48,987 nt of DNA. Origin: Actinomycetes bacterium. GTDB lineage: Bacteria; Actinomycetota; Actinomycetes; S36-B12. The position numbers and the translations under genes were made by a program. Under the pieces are notes generated by a model. It was given only the letters and a program-made list of their open reading frames with translations, had not been told where the DNA came from and did no database searches. Shown piece by piece: positions 29,000-36,958 of this stretch (positions are counted from its first letter, which is position 1; each line of letters opens with the position of its first letter). The DNA lies in NCBI GenBank assembly GCA_024639145.1, contig JAHEIZ010000017.1, positions 1 through 48,987 on the forward strand, read 5' to 3'.

Positions 29000-30591
29000 C
29001 AGGCGTCCTCGTCCACGTGCTGCGATTCATCGTGATCGACGGCAATACCGCCGCCCTCGGTGCGCGGAGGCAGGGAATCAGGCGAGGGCAAGAGCATGCG
29101 TCGACCCGCAGCAATACGCAGGGGGTCATCAACGCGATTGTGCTCGGCAATATCGCGCCACGTGAGCGGGTTCTCGTATGTGCGATAGGCGAGATGCGCG
29201 AGAGTGTCACCCTGCAGCACCGTCTCGGCCAGCTCGGGGGCGAGGCCACCAGAAGTGGGATTCGTGCCCGAGCTCGTCGAGGGGTACTGGCGCAGCTCGA
29301 GCTTGCCCACCGCCTTCAACGGCGTGCCATCGGGCGCGAAGCGCGTGATGTCAGCCTCAAGTTCAGTGATGTACATCAGCGGCGACGCGAATTGCCCCCA
29401 CAGAAGCATGACCAGGGGCGGGGAGCCGGCGCGACTGAAGAGTCCGGAGGAGTACGCCTCGCAGAGGCTCACAAGCTTCTTGAGGTCATCCATCACGGTT
29501 CGCGGCTTGCCGAAGCCCAGGCTGCTGCTCAGGCCCATCGCACCGGCGGCCCAGCCGATGAGTCCGCCACCGGCGGCGAGGCCGCCCATCAGCCCGCCGG
29601 CGCTGAAGGGATCCTTCTTATTCGTCTTCAACAAGAACTGGAAGGACATCTTCATCGGCTTCGGGCCGAGATAGGTCAGCGGGCCGGATGACTTGGCCTT
29701 CGCTGACTTCTTCGCGAACCAACTCGATGATTTCTGCACCTTGATCGACGAGGGGGGCAGGAAAAGCTCGATGGAATCAAGGGAGGCCGCGTAGCCGGCG
29801 ATCATCCGGGCCGAGGCATTCGACAGCATGCCAAGGCCGAGTGCTGCCGAGATACCGCTCTGACCCGTGGTCCACGAACTCATGTTCGCCAGGATCTTCG
29901 CGCTCACGCCACCCGCCGGGATGATGACGAGCTTGAAGGGCTCGACTTTCTCCTCCTGGCTGATCGACGTGTCGACCAACGGAGAGGCACTCGAGAAGGT
30001 CTCGACCTTGTAACCGGAGAAGGAGAAGGTGAGGGTCTCGAGAGTGGTGGGCTGCTGCGGCGAATTCGTGTACTGGTTGAGGATTCCCGCAGAGAGCTGA
30101 GGTGCGCCCCACTGCTTGGGATAGCAGTCGCGGAAGATGATGTTGAACTTCTTGCCCGGCAGGTCTGCAGGGTCAATGCCCGCGGCAATGGCCGCAGAAG
30201 AGATCAGCGAAGCCGCCATGCCTCCGAGACCGCTCTGCGATGCCGCCGGTACCTCGACCGTGATTGCGACCGAGGTTCCGCCGTTCTTCGTGGCCCACGT
30301 GAACCACTCGGTGATGCGTGCGCTCGTGCCCGGCGCCCACGAACGTGCGAGGGTCACCTCTCCGTAGGAAATGCGATCGACCTCGCGAATGGAGGTACGG
30401 ACGTAACCGCCTGCCGGCAGCTCATTGGTGTGCATCTCCATCGTGCCCAGGGACATCGACTGCCAGCCGCCGCCGAGGGTCGGATCGCCGGAGATCGCAT
30501 CGACAGAGATCGCGAAGCCCTTGAAGTAGCCGCCCGGGAATCCGCTGTCGAACATCAGGCTGCCGAAGCCGCCACCACCGAGAAATGACAT
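28999..30591 (-). CDS. eCIS hub protein: tube-like domain plus LysM (Afp7 type)
   Basis: A 530-residue protein. The C-terminus carries a LysM domain (QGDTLAHLAYRTYENPLTWRDIAEHNRVDDP), which in contractile tails holds the hub together rather than binding peptidoglycan. The N-terminal ~210 residues have the layout of a gp19-like tail tube subunit (GYFKGFAISVDAISG, DRISYGEVTLARSWAPG, ITEWFTWATKNGG, KFNIIFRDCYPKQWGAP, TTLETLTFSFSGYKVE), so the protein probably includes the tube-initiating ring. The middle contains a glycine-rich stretch (MGGLAAGGGLIGWAAGAMGL). I chose the ATG at 30591 because GGAGGT is correctly placed; 30603 would also fit. Confidence 0.85.
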   Translation of the reverse strand: MSFLGGGGFGSLMFDSGFPGGYFKGFAISVDAISGDPTLGGGWQSMSLGTMEMHTNELPAGGYVRTSIREVDRISYGEVTLARSWAPGTSARITEWFTWATKNGGTSVAITVEVPAASQSGLGGMAASLISSAAIAAGIDPADLPGKKFNIIFRDCYPKQWGAPQLSAGILNQYTNSPQQPTTLETLTFSFSGYKVETFSSASPLVDTSISQEEKVEPFKLVIIPAGGVSAKILANMSSWTTGQSGISAALGLGMLSNASARMIAGYAASLDSIELFLPPSSIKVQKSSSWFAKKSAKAKSSGPLTYLGPKPMKMSFQFLLKTNKKDPFSAGGLMGGLAAGGGLIGWAAGAMGLSSSLGFGKPRTVMDDLKKLVSLCEAYSSGLFSRAGSPPLVMLLWGQFASPLMYITELEADITRFAPDGTPLKAVGKLELRQYPSTSSGTNPTSGGLAPELAETVLQGDTLAHLAYRTYENPLTWRDIAEHNRVDDPLRIAAGRRMLLPSPDSLPPRTEGGGIAVDHDESQHVDEDA

Positions 30592-30593
30592 CG

Positions 30594-32984
30594 CTACCTC
30601 CATTCCCTGGCAAGGCGTCCGCGGCGCTCGCGGTCACGAACCAATTCAGCTCGCAGACGCGAACGCAGCAACGGGTACAGCGAATCGGCCTGACGCTCGA
30701 GCTCGCCACGACGCTCACTCGCACTATCGCGGTCCTTGGCGGCCTCGGGCGGGAGCATCATGCGGGAGAAGTAGTCGAAAGCCTTCTCCTTGGTGCTGGG
30801 CTCAGGGCGCGGACTCTCGCCGGTGCTGTCGGCGTAACTACCCGCACCGCTGGCGCCCTCACCCGAGCCGGACATCTCCGGTGAACCGGCCGACGGCGCG
30901 GAGCTTCCCGATGTGGATCCACCACCGGCTCGAGAGACGCTGATCGACTGCGCACCCGTACCTGCGGATCCTGCGCGCATGGCACCTCGTCGCGCCAGGC
31001 CGGCCCCCGGCATTTCTGGCTCTTCCTCGCGAACAGGCGTGGGGTGACCGGCGTGCACAAGATCGACTTGCTCGAGCAGGCTGGGCTTGAGTGCACTCGC
31101 GTGTGCGATGGCCGGTTCCGGCTGATGCGGAAGGCCGATGCCCTCGTCGTCGGAATCGTCATCCGAGTCGTTGATCGAGGGATTGATCTCGCGACCTCGT
31201 CGCTGAACTCCCTCGGGAACATTCGCCGGGGCAGCACCGCTCGGCTCAGCTGCGCGCGAGTGATCAAGTGCGCCGAGTGCCGGTGTCGGTGATGAGCTCG
31301 CGATAGCCCTCTCGACCTTCAGCGCCGCTTGTTCGTGAGCTACTCCTTCGCGAGTCGACTCATCAGGCATGTGCTCAGTGCCGCCGCGCTGCTGGGCCAC
31401 GTGGGTCAGCTCATGCGCGAGCAGTGCCTTGCCTCGCGGAGTGTCGAGATTCGCATCCGCCGCGAGGTAGATCTCGCCATCGCGCGTGAACGCCTCGGCA
31501 TTGAGTGCCTCGGTCTCGGCGTGCACGTGGTCCCCTTGATGAACCTTCACGGAGTCGGGGGCCGAACCCGTGGCGGCAGCTACGGCGGTGCGCACCTCCG
31601 GCGGGACATCGACGTTGCGCGGCGCCGGCGTGTTACCGGGAGCCAGTGATGGCGGAACCGTGCCACGCGCCTCAAGAGGCACGGCGGTCTCCGTGGCCGC
31701 CGTATTCACGGTCGCGCGTGCGGATGACTGCGATGAACCGGATGAACCGGATGCAGGATCAGCATGCGTGCCCGCAGCGGAATCGGTGAATGCCGACTCC
31801 TGCGCGGGGCGTGCCGACGGTGTGGCGTGCTGGACCGGTGCTGCCGAGTTTCGAGCCTTGCGCTGCACGCCCGTGCGACCGGCCGAGCCGGGACGCGGAG
31901 AGGTCGCCGCCTTTGCCGACGCGGCGGAAGGCGGGGTGGCAATCGACGGTCGCTCACCCAGCAGTGATCGGCTCTCGCGCGCACCGGACATGTTCGGCGC
32001 GGGGATGACGGGCGAGGTCGCAGCCGAGATCTCGGGTGATTCGACGGACGACCCATCGGCCGCGGCAGCAGCAGGTGTTGCCGTGCCGGCGCCGGTTGAC
32101 GCGGCATCCTCAGTGCGGTGCACGAGTTCGGGCGCCGGAGCGGCAAGCTCGGCATCAACAGGCGTGGTGGTCGGCTCGGTGCTGCTGCCGATGAGCGGGC
32201 GAGTAGCGGCGCTCGGTGCCGGCGGCTGTGCCCCGCGCACGCGCGTACCACCCGACAGCGGCGGGATGTCAGCAGCGCGCGGCGCCTCGAGTGAATCGAG
32301 GTCCAGGCCTTCGAGGTCTTCCATCAACGTGGGACCAGTCGGCGGAATGGGCGAGGCAGTCTCGGGAAGCGCTGCTCCGCCGCGGCGTCGCATGACCGGT
32401 GCGTCGGTCGAACTCTCCGAGCGCGAAGCTTCGATTACCGCAGAGAGATCGGCATCGGAATCCTCGGGTTCGGCTGTACGCATACGAATGCTCGGAGCAC
32501 TGACGGACTTCCGAACGAGAGAAGCCGAGGGAAACTCAGCAGCCGGGACACGCGACACCGATGCGGTCTTGGTGGCGGACAGGCGCCGAGGCGCCGGCGG
32601 CGGCGGTAGCTGCTCCGCCAGAACATCGAATTCAGACTCATCGACATCGTGTCGGTGGACGAGAGCCTCGGGTGCAGGGCGCGGTCGCCGCGTTCGGCGA
32701 GCGCTCGCACGCACTACGCCCATCCGCTCAGGCTCGATCTCGTGGGCGAGGGGTTCACTGGTCACCGCCGTCGGGCGATGGGTGACGAGGAAGTCATCGA
32801 GTGAGTGCTGGAAGCGCGCGGGAGAACCGAAGGTCGGGCGAAGCGGCGGAAGGAGCATGAAGTCACCGCGCATCTGCGGTGCGGAATCCGTGACAGCGTC
32901 GGCGGCCTGCGCGACCGGACCTGATTCAGGTGAGGCAGGGGCATGACTGCTGGGTCGACGACGAATGCGGTCGAGTACTCCCAT
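30594..32984 (-). CDS. Long disordered DUF4157 (eCIS core domain) protein
   Basis: A 796-residue protein. Residues 1-440 and 560-725 are proline/serine/alanine-rich and look disordered. The folded core (~455-555) is DUF4157: VPPEVRTAVAAATGSAPDSV, then His524-Glu-Leu-Thr-His528 in LLAHELTHVAQQRGG, a metallopeptidase-type HExxH. A short N-terminal conserved-looking patch (FMLLPPLRPTFGSPARFQHSLDDFL, about 42-66) and a basic helical C-terminus (about 735-796) frame it. DUF4157 is the domain most often linked to eCIS loci and is found in many suspected cargo proteins. Being inside the structural operon, between DUF6760-like and hub genes, it could be cargo, a cargo-loading factor or a tube-lumen protein. 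GC-rich repeats of S/P/A make alignment poor. Confidence 0.82.
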   Translation of the reverse strand: MGVLDRIRRRPSSHAPASPESGPVAQAADAVTDSAPQMRGDFMLLPPLRPTFGSPARFQHSLDDFLVTHRPTAVTSEPLAHEIEPERMGVVRASARRTRRPRPAPEALVHRHDVDESEFDVLAEQLPPPPAPRRLSATKTASVSRVPAAEFPSASLVRKSVSAPSIRMRTAEPEDSDADLSAVIEASRSESSTDAPVMRRRGGAALPETASPIPPTGPTLMEDLEGLDLDSLEAPRAADIPPLSGGTRVRGAQPPAPSAATRPLIGSSTEPTTTPVDAELAAPAPELVHRTEDAASTGAGTATPAAAAADGSSVESPEISAATSPVIPAPNMSGARESRSLLGERPSIATPPSAASAKAATSPRPGSAGRTGVQRKARNSAAPVQHATPSARPAQESAFTDSAAGTHADPASGSSGSSQSSARATVNTAATETAVPLEARGTVPPSLAPGNTPAPRNVDVPPEVRTAVAAATGSAPDSVKVHQGDHVHAETEALNAEAFTRDGEIYLAADANLDTPRGKALLAHELTHVAQQRGGTEHMPDESTREGVAHEQAALKVERAIASSSPTPALGALDHSRAAEPSGAAPANVPEGVQRRGREINPSINDSDDDSDDEGIGLPHQPEPAIAHASALKPSLLEQVDLVHAGHPTPVREEEPEMPGAGLARRGAMRAGSAGTGAQSISVSRAGGGSTSGSSAPSAGSPEMSGSGEGASGAGSYADSTGESPRPEPSTKEKAFDYFSRMMLPPEAAKDRDSASERRGELERQADSLYPLLRSRLRAELVRDRERRGRLAREWR

Positions 32985-32986
32985 CG

Positions 32987-33145
32987 CTAGCCCTCCGTGA
33001 CTGCCCGGTTGAATGTGGAGACCATGCCGGTCATTCGCTGACGATCCGCATGAGTCATGTCGAGGATGTCATCGAGCGTCCAGTGCAGGTAGTAGGCCAG
33101 AAATCCGATCTCCTCCCAGAGACGATCGGTTCCGACCGTTGCTAT
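32987..33145 (-). CDS. Small DUF6760-like eCIS protein with a non-standard start codon
   Basis: A 52-residue frame, ..ATVGTDRLWEEIGFLAYYLHW then TLDDILDMTHADRQRMTG to the stop TAG at 32987-32989. It strongly resembles the short protein (DUF6760) encoded at this place in actinobacterial CIS operons, whose members read T/S-DRLHEEVAYIAYHFHW-like. An in-frame stop lies at 33170-33172 and between it and the conserved part there is no ATG, GTG or TTG. The likely start is ATA at 33143-33145, overlapping the TAG stop of the upstream gene (AATAG), or ACG at 33137-33139 with GGGGGA 6 bases before it. The first in-frame ATG would remove the conserved half. The next gene begins 2 bases after its stop. 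Function unknown. Confidence 0.7.
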   Translation of the reverse strand: MATVGTDRLWEEIGFLAYYLHWTLDDILDMTHADRQRMTGMVSTFNRAVTEG

Positions 33146-33516
33146 TCCCCCGGTGCACCACCTCCGACGTCAACCATCACCAGCTGGCTGCAATGCGGAC
33201 ACGTGACCTCGGCCACGGTGGTGCCTTCGGTGTTGATGCGTCGGTACAGGTCTTGCAGGAAGGCCAGATCGGTGGCCCACAGGCCGCCGATGACCTGATC
33301 ATCGATGTGGGTGAGCGTGCCGAGCCTGGTCACCACGCGCGCGAGAAGCACGAGACTCAGGAATGCCTCGTGCTCGCGCACCTTCGGATCGAGCAGCGGC
33401 ATGAGTTCGTCACGCGCCGTTGCCAGGCGCATTGAACCCTCGCGGTGAACATTGCCCTGGCTGTCGACGAAGCCCCGGGGAAGGACGAAGTCAAAGCTTG
33501 TCTGCATGACGCTCAT
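33142..33516 (-). CDS. eCIS tail assembly protein with C-terminal zinc-ribbon remnant
   Basis: A 124-residue protein: QTSFDFVLPRGFVDSQGNVHREGSMRLATARDELMPLLDP, then HEAFLSLVLLARVVTRLGTL and ATDLAFLQDLYRRIN. This matches the conserved protein encoded just after the tube gene in many eCIS and some phage clusters, often called phage tail assembly protein. The C-terminus has one CPHC pair, a half zinc ribbon that could dimerise around zinc. It is proposed to chaperone tube or hub proteins; direct evidence is lacking. A second ATG at codon 4 could be the real start. Its stop overlaps the supposed start of the next small gene. Confidence 0.8.
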   Translation of the reverse strand: MSVMQTSFDFVLPRGFVDSQGNVHREGSMRLATARDELMPLLDPKVREHEAFLSLVLLARVVTRLGTLTHIDDQVIGGLWATDLAFLQDLYRRINTEGTTVAEVTCPHCSQLVMVDVGGGAPGE

Positions 33517-33546
33517 TGCAATTGCCTACTGCTCTCTCGATACGTA

Positions 33547-33990
33547 CTAGGAGACCTTCATCTCCGTGAAGGTCATGCTCAGCGTCAGGTTGATGCCCGA
33601 GGACTCGCCGGCCTTGAGAGCACCGTAGGAGACGCCCGTGACCATGAGGTTCGCGAACTCCACGGTCTGCACGGGAGCACCATAGGTGTCCTTGTAGATC
33701 AGGGTGCCGGTCTTGCGAGCACCCTTGAAGTCGCCGCCGAGGCCGGTCATGAACCATTGGGTCACGGCCGGATCACCGGTGCTGAGCACGGTGACCGACA
33801 GTGAGCCCGACTGGCGTGGGCCGAGCATCTGCTGGATCTGGTAGATACCCGCAGGGGTCATCGACTTGGTCTCGATGGTGTTGGTCTTCTGCTCGATGCT
33901 GTTGATCTCGACGACGTTAGGAATGGTCGTGCCGTCGATCGCGAACTCGAACGAATAGGCGGTTAGGACTTCACCGTCGGTAAGTGCCAT
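33547..33990 (-). CDS. eCIS inner tube protein (Afp1/gp19 type)
   Basis: A 147-residue tail-tube subunit. TAYSFEFAIDGTTIPNVVEINSIEQKTNTIETK, then GPRQSGSLSVTVLSTGDPAVTQWFMTGLGG and VQTVEFANLMVTGVSYGALKAGESSGINLTLSMTF fit the gp19-like hexameric tube fold. It stacks in hexamers to form the inner tube that is driven out when the sheath contracts. Second gene of the operon, 31 bases after the sheath gene, with an AGAGGAG ribosome site. Only one free-standing tube gene is present; the second tube-like domain is fused in the hub protein. Confidence 0.93.
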   Translation of the reverse strand: MALTDGEVLTAYSFEFAIDGTTIPNVVEINSIEQKTNTIETKSMTPAGIYQIQQMLGPRQSGSLSVTVLSTGDPAVTQWFMTGLGGDFKGARKTGTLIYKDTYGAPVQTVEFANLMVTGVSYGALKAGESSGINLTLSMTFTEMKVS

Positions 33991-34021
33991 GTCTGAACTC
34001 CTCTTTCAGTCGTGTTCGCGA

Positions 34022-35548
34022 TTAGTCGGAGATGGAAGTGCCGCCGGAGAACTGCGACAGGCGGAAGATGACGAATTCTGCGGGCTTCACGGGCGCGACG
34101 CCGATCTCGACGATCACCATGCCGAGGTCGATGCTCTCGGCGGTGTTGTTCTCGCCGTCGCACTTGACGAAGAAGGCTTCGTTCGGCGAGGTGCCGAAGA
34201 GTGCACCGGAACGCCACTCATTGACGAGGAAGGCGTTGATGGTGCGGCGGATGCGACCCCACAGGCGCTCGTCGTTGGGCTCGAAGACGCACCACTGCGT
34301 GCCCTGGAGGATGGACTCCTCGAGGTAGTTGAAGTAACGGCGAACGTTGACGTAGCGCCACTCGGCATCGCTCGAGAGAGTGCGTGCGCCCCAGACGCGG
34401 ATGCCGCGACCTGGGAACGACTTAATGGAGTTGACGCCCATCGGGTTGAGCATGTCCATCTCACCGCGGGTCACCGCGTAGTCGACACCGACGGCGCCGA
34501 GCACGATCTCGTTGGCCGGAGCCTTGAAGACACCGCGAGTGTCGTCGTTACGGCTCCAGACACCGGCCATGTGACCACTGGGCGGGAAGGCGATGTTCTT
34601 GCCAACCGTGGAGTCGAAGACGTTGATCCAGGGCCAGTAGTCGACAGCGAACTTCGAGTCGAAGTTCGTGACGTTCATGCGCCAGTCGGCTGCCTCCTGG
34701 GCGTTGAGGCCGGCCGGGAGATCGAGGATCGCCATGCGATTGCCCATGAGCTCGCAATGGGTGATCATGCCGGTCTGGATGGCCTTGACGTCGTCGATGC
34801 TGATCAGGCCCTTGGCGTGCGCCACCACGACATCGGGCGCAAGGATCATCGTGATCTCCTCGAGCGTCTCGAAGCCGGAGAAGCCGGTGCGCTTGGCCGA
34901 GTCGCCGATGAGCGCGGATGCCTCGACGTTGACCGGGAGGTTCGCCGGGGTCGCGAGGACGACAGTGCCCTCATTCAGGCCCGAGGCGACGAGCTCGGCA
35001 GGAGCGTCGATGGCCTCGATCTTGACGAGCGTGGACTTGGTGTTGACCTGGGTGGCGAGGTTGCTCTTGCCCTTGCCGAGCGTGCCGGTGAAGGTCTCGG
35101 TCTCGTTGCCGGCCTTGATCGTGACGGTGTAGCTGGGCTCACTGCCTTCGTCGCCGGCCGGTGCCGCCTTGACGTCGACGCTGACATTGGGGCCGCCGGC
35201 CTCGATCGCCTTCACACGGAGTGCAGGCACCTTCTTGTCGGCCTTGGTCGAGAGCTCGGCGACGGGCGACTCGGTGGCATCGGCACCGGTGGAGATACGC
35301 ACGACGTAGGCGCGACCGCCGCCATTGTTGAAGAAGCCGTAGATCGACTTGGCGAGCGCGTAGTCCTCGACCATCTCGCCGAAGGTGGTGGTGAACTGCT
35401 GCCAGTTCGTGACCAGCACGGGCTGGTTGAAGGGACCCTGGGGGGCAAATCCGACGAAGCCGGCTACTGCGGTTCCGACGCCGGCGATCGGCCGCGTCGC
35501 CGCGGGAACCTCTTCGACATAGACGCCGGGAGACAGGTACGTAGGCAT
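34022..35548 (-). CDS. eCIS contractile sheath protein (Afp2 type)
   Basis: A 508-residue tail sheath subunit. The start MPTYLSPGVYVEEVPAATRPI and VAGFVGFAPQGPFNQPVLVTNW are the classic sheath signature. The conserved C-terminal domain has SIKSFPGRGIRVWGARTLSS, EWRYVNVRRYFNYLEESIL and VEIGVAPVKPAEFVIFRLSQ. Residues ~95-240 are an inserted, variable lysine/threonine/alanine-rich domain likely on the outer surface. Single sheath gene, first in the operon, which ensures the highest expression. Preceded by AGAAGG and a TAGGCT -10 whose upstream side is a palindrome. Confidence 0.96.
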   Translation of the reverse strand: MPTYLSPGVYVEEVPAATRPIAGVGTAVAGFVGFAPQGPFNQPVLVTNWQQFTTTFGEMVEDYALAKSIYGFFNNGGGRAYVVRISTGADATESPVAELSTKADKKVPALRVKAIEAGGPNVSVDVKAAPAGDEGSEPSYTVTIKAGNETETFTGTLGKGKSNLATQVNTKSTLVKIEAIDAPAELVASGLNEGTVVLATPANLPVNVEASALIGDSAKRTGFSGFETLEEITMILAPDVVVAHAKGLISIDDVKAIQTGMITHCELMGNRMAILDLPAGLNAQEAADWRMNVTNFDSKFAVDYWPWINVFDSTVGKNIAFPPSGHMAGVWSRNDDTRGVFKAPANEIVLGAVGVDYAVTRGEMDMLNPMGVNSIKSFPGRGIRVWGARTLSSDAEWRYVNVRRYFNYLEESILQGTQWCVFEPNDERLWGRIRRTINAFLVNEWRSGALFGTSPNEAFFVKCDGENNTAESIDLGMVIVEIGVAPVKPAEFVIFRLSQFSGGTSISD

Positions 35549-35741
35549 GTGGATCCCTTCTTGGATACGTGTGGACCCAGCCTAGTGAACGTGGTTCACG
35601 AGTGGAATCCGCCCTGGACCATCTGGTCCCTTTCCGAGGGCCCAAAATAGGTCAATCGGCGTCACCGCACCATGGTTTCGGTGAGAATGCGGTGAACATT
35701 CGAGGACGACCCGGGGCGGTCGGAGCGAAAGGGGGCAGGAC
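35549..35741. promoter_or_regulatory. Divergent eCIS promoter region with two inverted repeats
   Basis: Between the sheath gene (minus) and the PAAR-like gene (plus). On the minus strand TAGGCT (35579-35584) is a likely -10 with TTCCAC 17 bases upstream. The inverted repeat GTGAAC-gtg-GTTCAC (35585-35599) fills most of the gap between these boxes, directly touching the -10, which is how a repressor or an overlapping activator would sit. A second inverted repeat GGACCA-tc-TGGTCC lies at 35616-35629. Another GTGAAC half-site is at 35692-35697 nearer the PAAR gene. The plus-strand gene has a GGGGG ribosome site. Confidence 0.6.
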
Positions 35742-36128
35742 ATGGCCAATGCCGTGACCAATGGGGCCATGCTCCAGTGCAGTTTCGGCATTGCACCGGT
35801 GCCGATGGTCGTGCTGCCACTGAGCCGAGTCGTGGCCGGTGGCATGCCGATGGCCAACATCCTTGATAACAAGCCCTTCATGAACATCATGCCCTTCGGC
35901 ATGTGCAATTCCCCGACGAATCCGGCCGTGATCGCCGCTCGGGCCGCCGCCCTGGGTGCACCCGTGCCCGGCCCGTGCGTACCCGTGACCGTGGCGCCCT
36001 GGGCACCGGGGAACCCGCAGGTGATGGTGGGCGGCAAGCCGGCCCTCACGAATAGCTCCAAATGCACCTGCTCATGGGCCGGGGTCATCTCGGTCACGAC
36101 CACCCCGGCCATCACCATTAACGTATAA
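35742..36128 (+). CDS. eCIS PAAR-like spike-tip protein (DUF4280, Afp10 type)
   Basis: A 128-residue protein of the DUF4280/PAAR-like family: MANAVTNGAMLQCSFGIAP at the start, repeated MPMANILDNKPFMNIMPFGMC in the middle and GGKPALTNSSKCTCSWAGVISV at the end. Cysteines at conserved places (LQC, GMC, GPC, KCTC) likely hold a metal. PAAR-like proteins sharpen the tip of the VgrG-like trimer and pierce the membrane. Here it is encoded on the opposite strand from the spike and sheath genes, reading away from the sheath operon together with the cap and ATPase genes. Confidence 0.9.
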   Translation: MANAVTNGAMLQCSFGIAPVPMVVLPLSRVVAGGMPMANILDNKPFMNIMPFGMCNSPTNPAVIAARAAALGAPVPGPCVPVTVAPWAPGNPQVMVGGKPALTNSSKCTCSWAGVISVTTTPAITINV

Positions 36129-36139
36129 AACAGTACAAA

Positions 36140-36176
36140 GCAGACATTGTCTGCCCATACCCCTCGGACCTAGGCT
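36140..36176 (+). promoter_or_regulatory. Promoter and inverted repeat before the eCIS cap gene
   Basis: TTGTCT (36147-36152) and TAGGCT (36171-36176) form a -35/-10 pair with an 18-base spacer. The inverted repeat GCAGAC-att-GTCTGC (36140-36154) covers the -35. It has the same 6-3-6 build as the sheath operator but a different sequence. A leader of about 48 bases would follow to the ATG at 36231. Confidence 0.5.
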
Positions 36177-36230
36177 GACCCACTGACTCCCGAGTGCCCT
36201 GGGTCTCCCCCGGAAAGGACGCGTGCCTCG

Positions 36231-36953
36231 ATGATCGCCGATGTTGATGCGGCCCTGCGCCTGCTGATCGGCACGCTCACCTACCCGGGCGAGAAGATCC
36301 AGGTCGACCTCGACCCGCCGACCAAGGACTGGGCAGCTCGGCGTTCCGGCCCGGTACTGAACCTCTTCCTCAATGACGTACGCGAGGACATCAACCGGCG
36401 TACCGCCAACTACCTCGATATTCGCAACGACGAGGGCGTCATCATCTCCCGCCGCCCCTCGGAGCGAACTTTCATGTTCACCTACGCCCTCTCCGCCTGG
36501 ACCTCCCGGCCTGAGGATGATCACGAACTACTCGGTGCGGCGTTGATCAACCTGCTCCAGTTCGAGCACATTCCGGAGGAATTCACCACGGGCGTCCTTA
36601 ACGAGATCACCTGTCGGCATCACCCCGCGATCCTGCGCGTCGGAGGCTTGATGTTCTCCGAGCGACTATCGACCGAGCTCTGGTCGGCCATCGGCGGCGA
36701 GTACCGGCCGACCATTGCGGTTACGGTCTCGATCGAGATCCCGACCGGTCTCGCCGTCACGGCCGGTCCGCGCCAGACCGAGCCGCCGCGGTTCGAGTTC
36801 AGGGATACCCGCAGCGATGCGACCAGCACGGTTGAAGGCCCGAGCCCGACACTGCCCGTTGATGCCGACGGCAATCCGGTGCGCGAGCGCCGCCGCGGAT
36901 TCCTCGACCAATCCGCGGCCAAGGACGCCGCCGAGAAGACCCGGAAAGCCTGA
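36231..36953 (+). CDS. eCIS tail terminator/cap protein (DUF4255, Afp16/Pvc16 type)
   Basis: A 240-residue protein whose first 185 residues are the Pvc16 N-terminal (DUF4255) domain: MIADVDAALRLLIGTLTYPG, SGPVLNLFLNDVREDINRRTANYLD, FMFTYALSAWTSRPEDDHELLGAALINLL. In Afp and PVC it caps the distal end of tube and sheath and stops growth. The last ~55 residues are charged and probably disordered. The gene starts with AAAGGA 11 bases upstream and is followed after 5 bases by the ATPase gene. Confidence 0.92.
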   Translation: MIADVDAALRLLIGTLTYPGEKIQVDLDPPTKDWAARRSGPVLNLFLNDVREDINRRTANYLDIRNDEGVIISRRPSERTFMFTYALSAWTSRPEDDHELLGAALINLLQFEHIPEEFTTGVLNEITCRHHPAILRVGGLMFSERLSTELWSAIGGEYRPTIAVTVSIEIPTGLAVTAGPRQTEPPRFEFRDTRSDATSTVEGPSPTLPVDADGNPVRERRRGFLDQSAAKDAAEKTRKA

Positions 36954-36958
36954 CCGAG

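Noticed and set aside
28999..30591. LysM protein as a peptidoglycan-binding cell-wall enzyme
   Set aside because: It has no signal peptide and sits between the DUF4157 and spike genes; in contractile tails this domain stabilises the hub.
35585..35599. GTGAAC-N3-GTTCAC as an SOS/LexA box
   Set aside because: Actinobacterial LexA boxes have GAAC-N4-GTTC; the spacer here is three bases, and no SOS genes are nearby.
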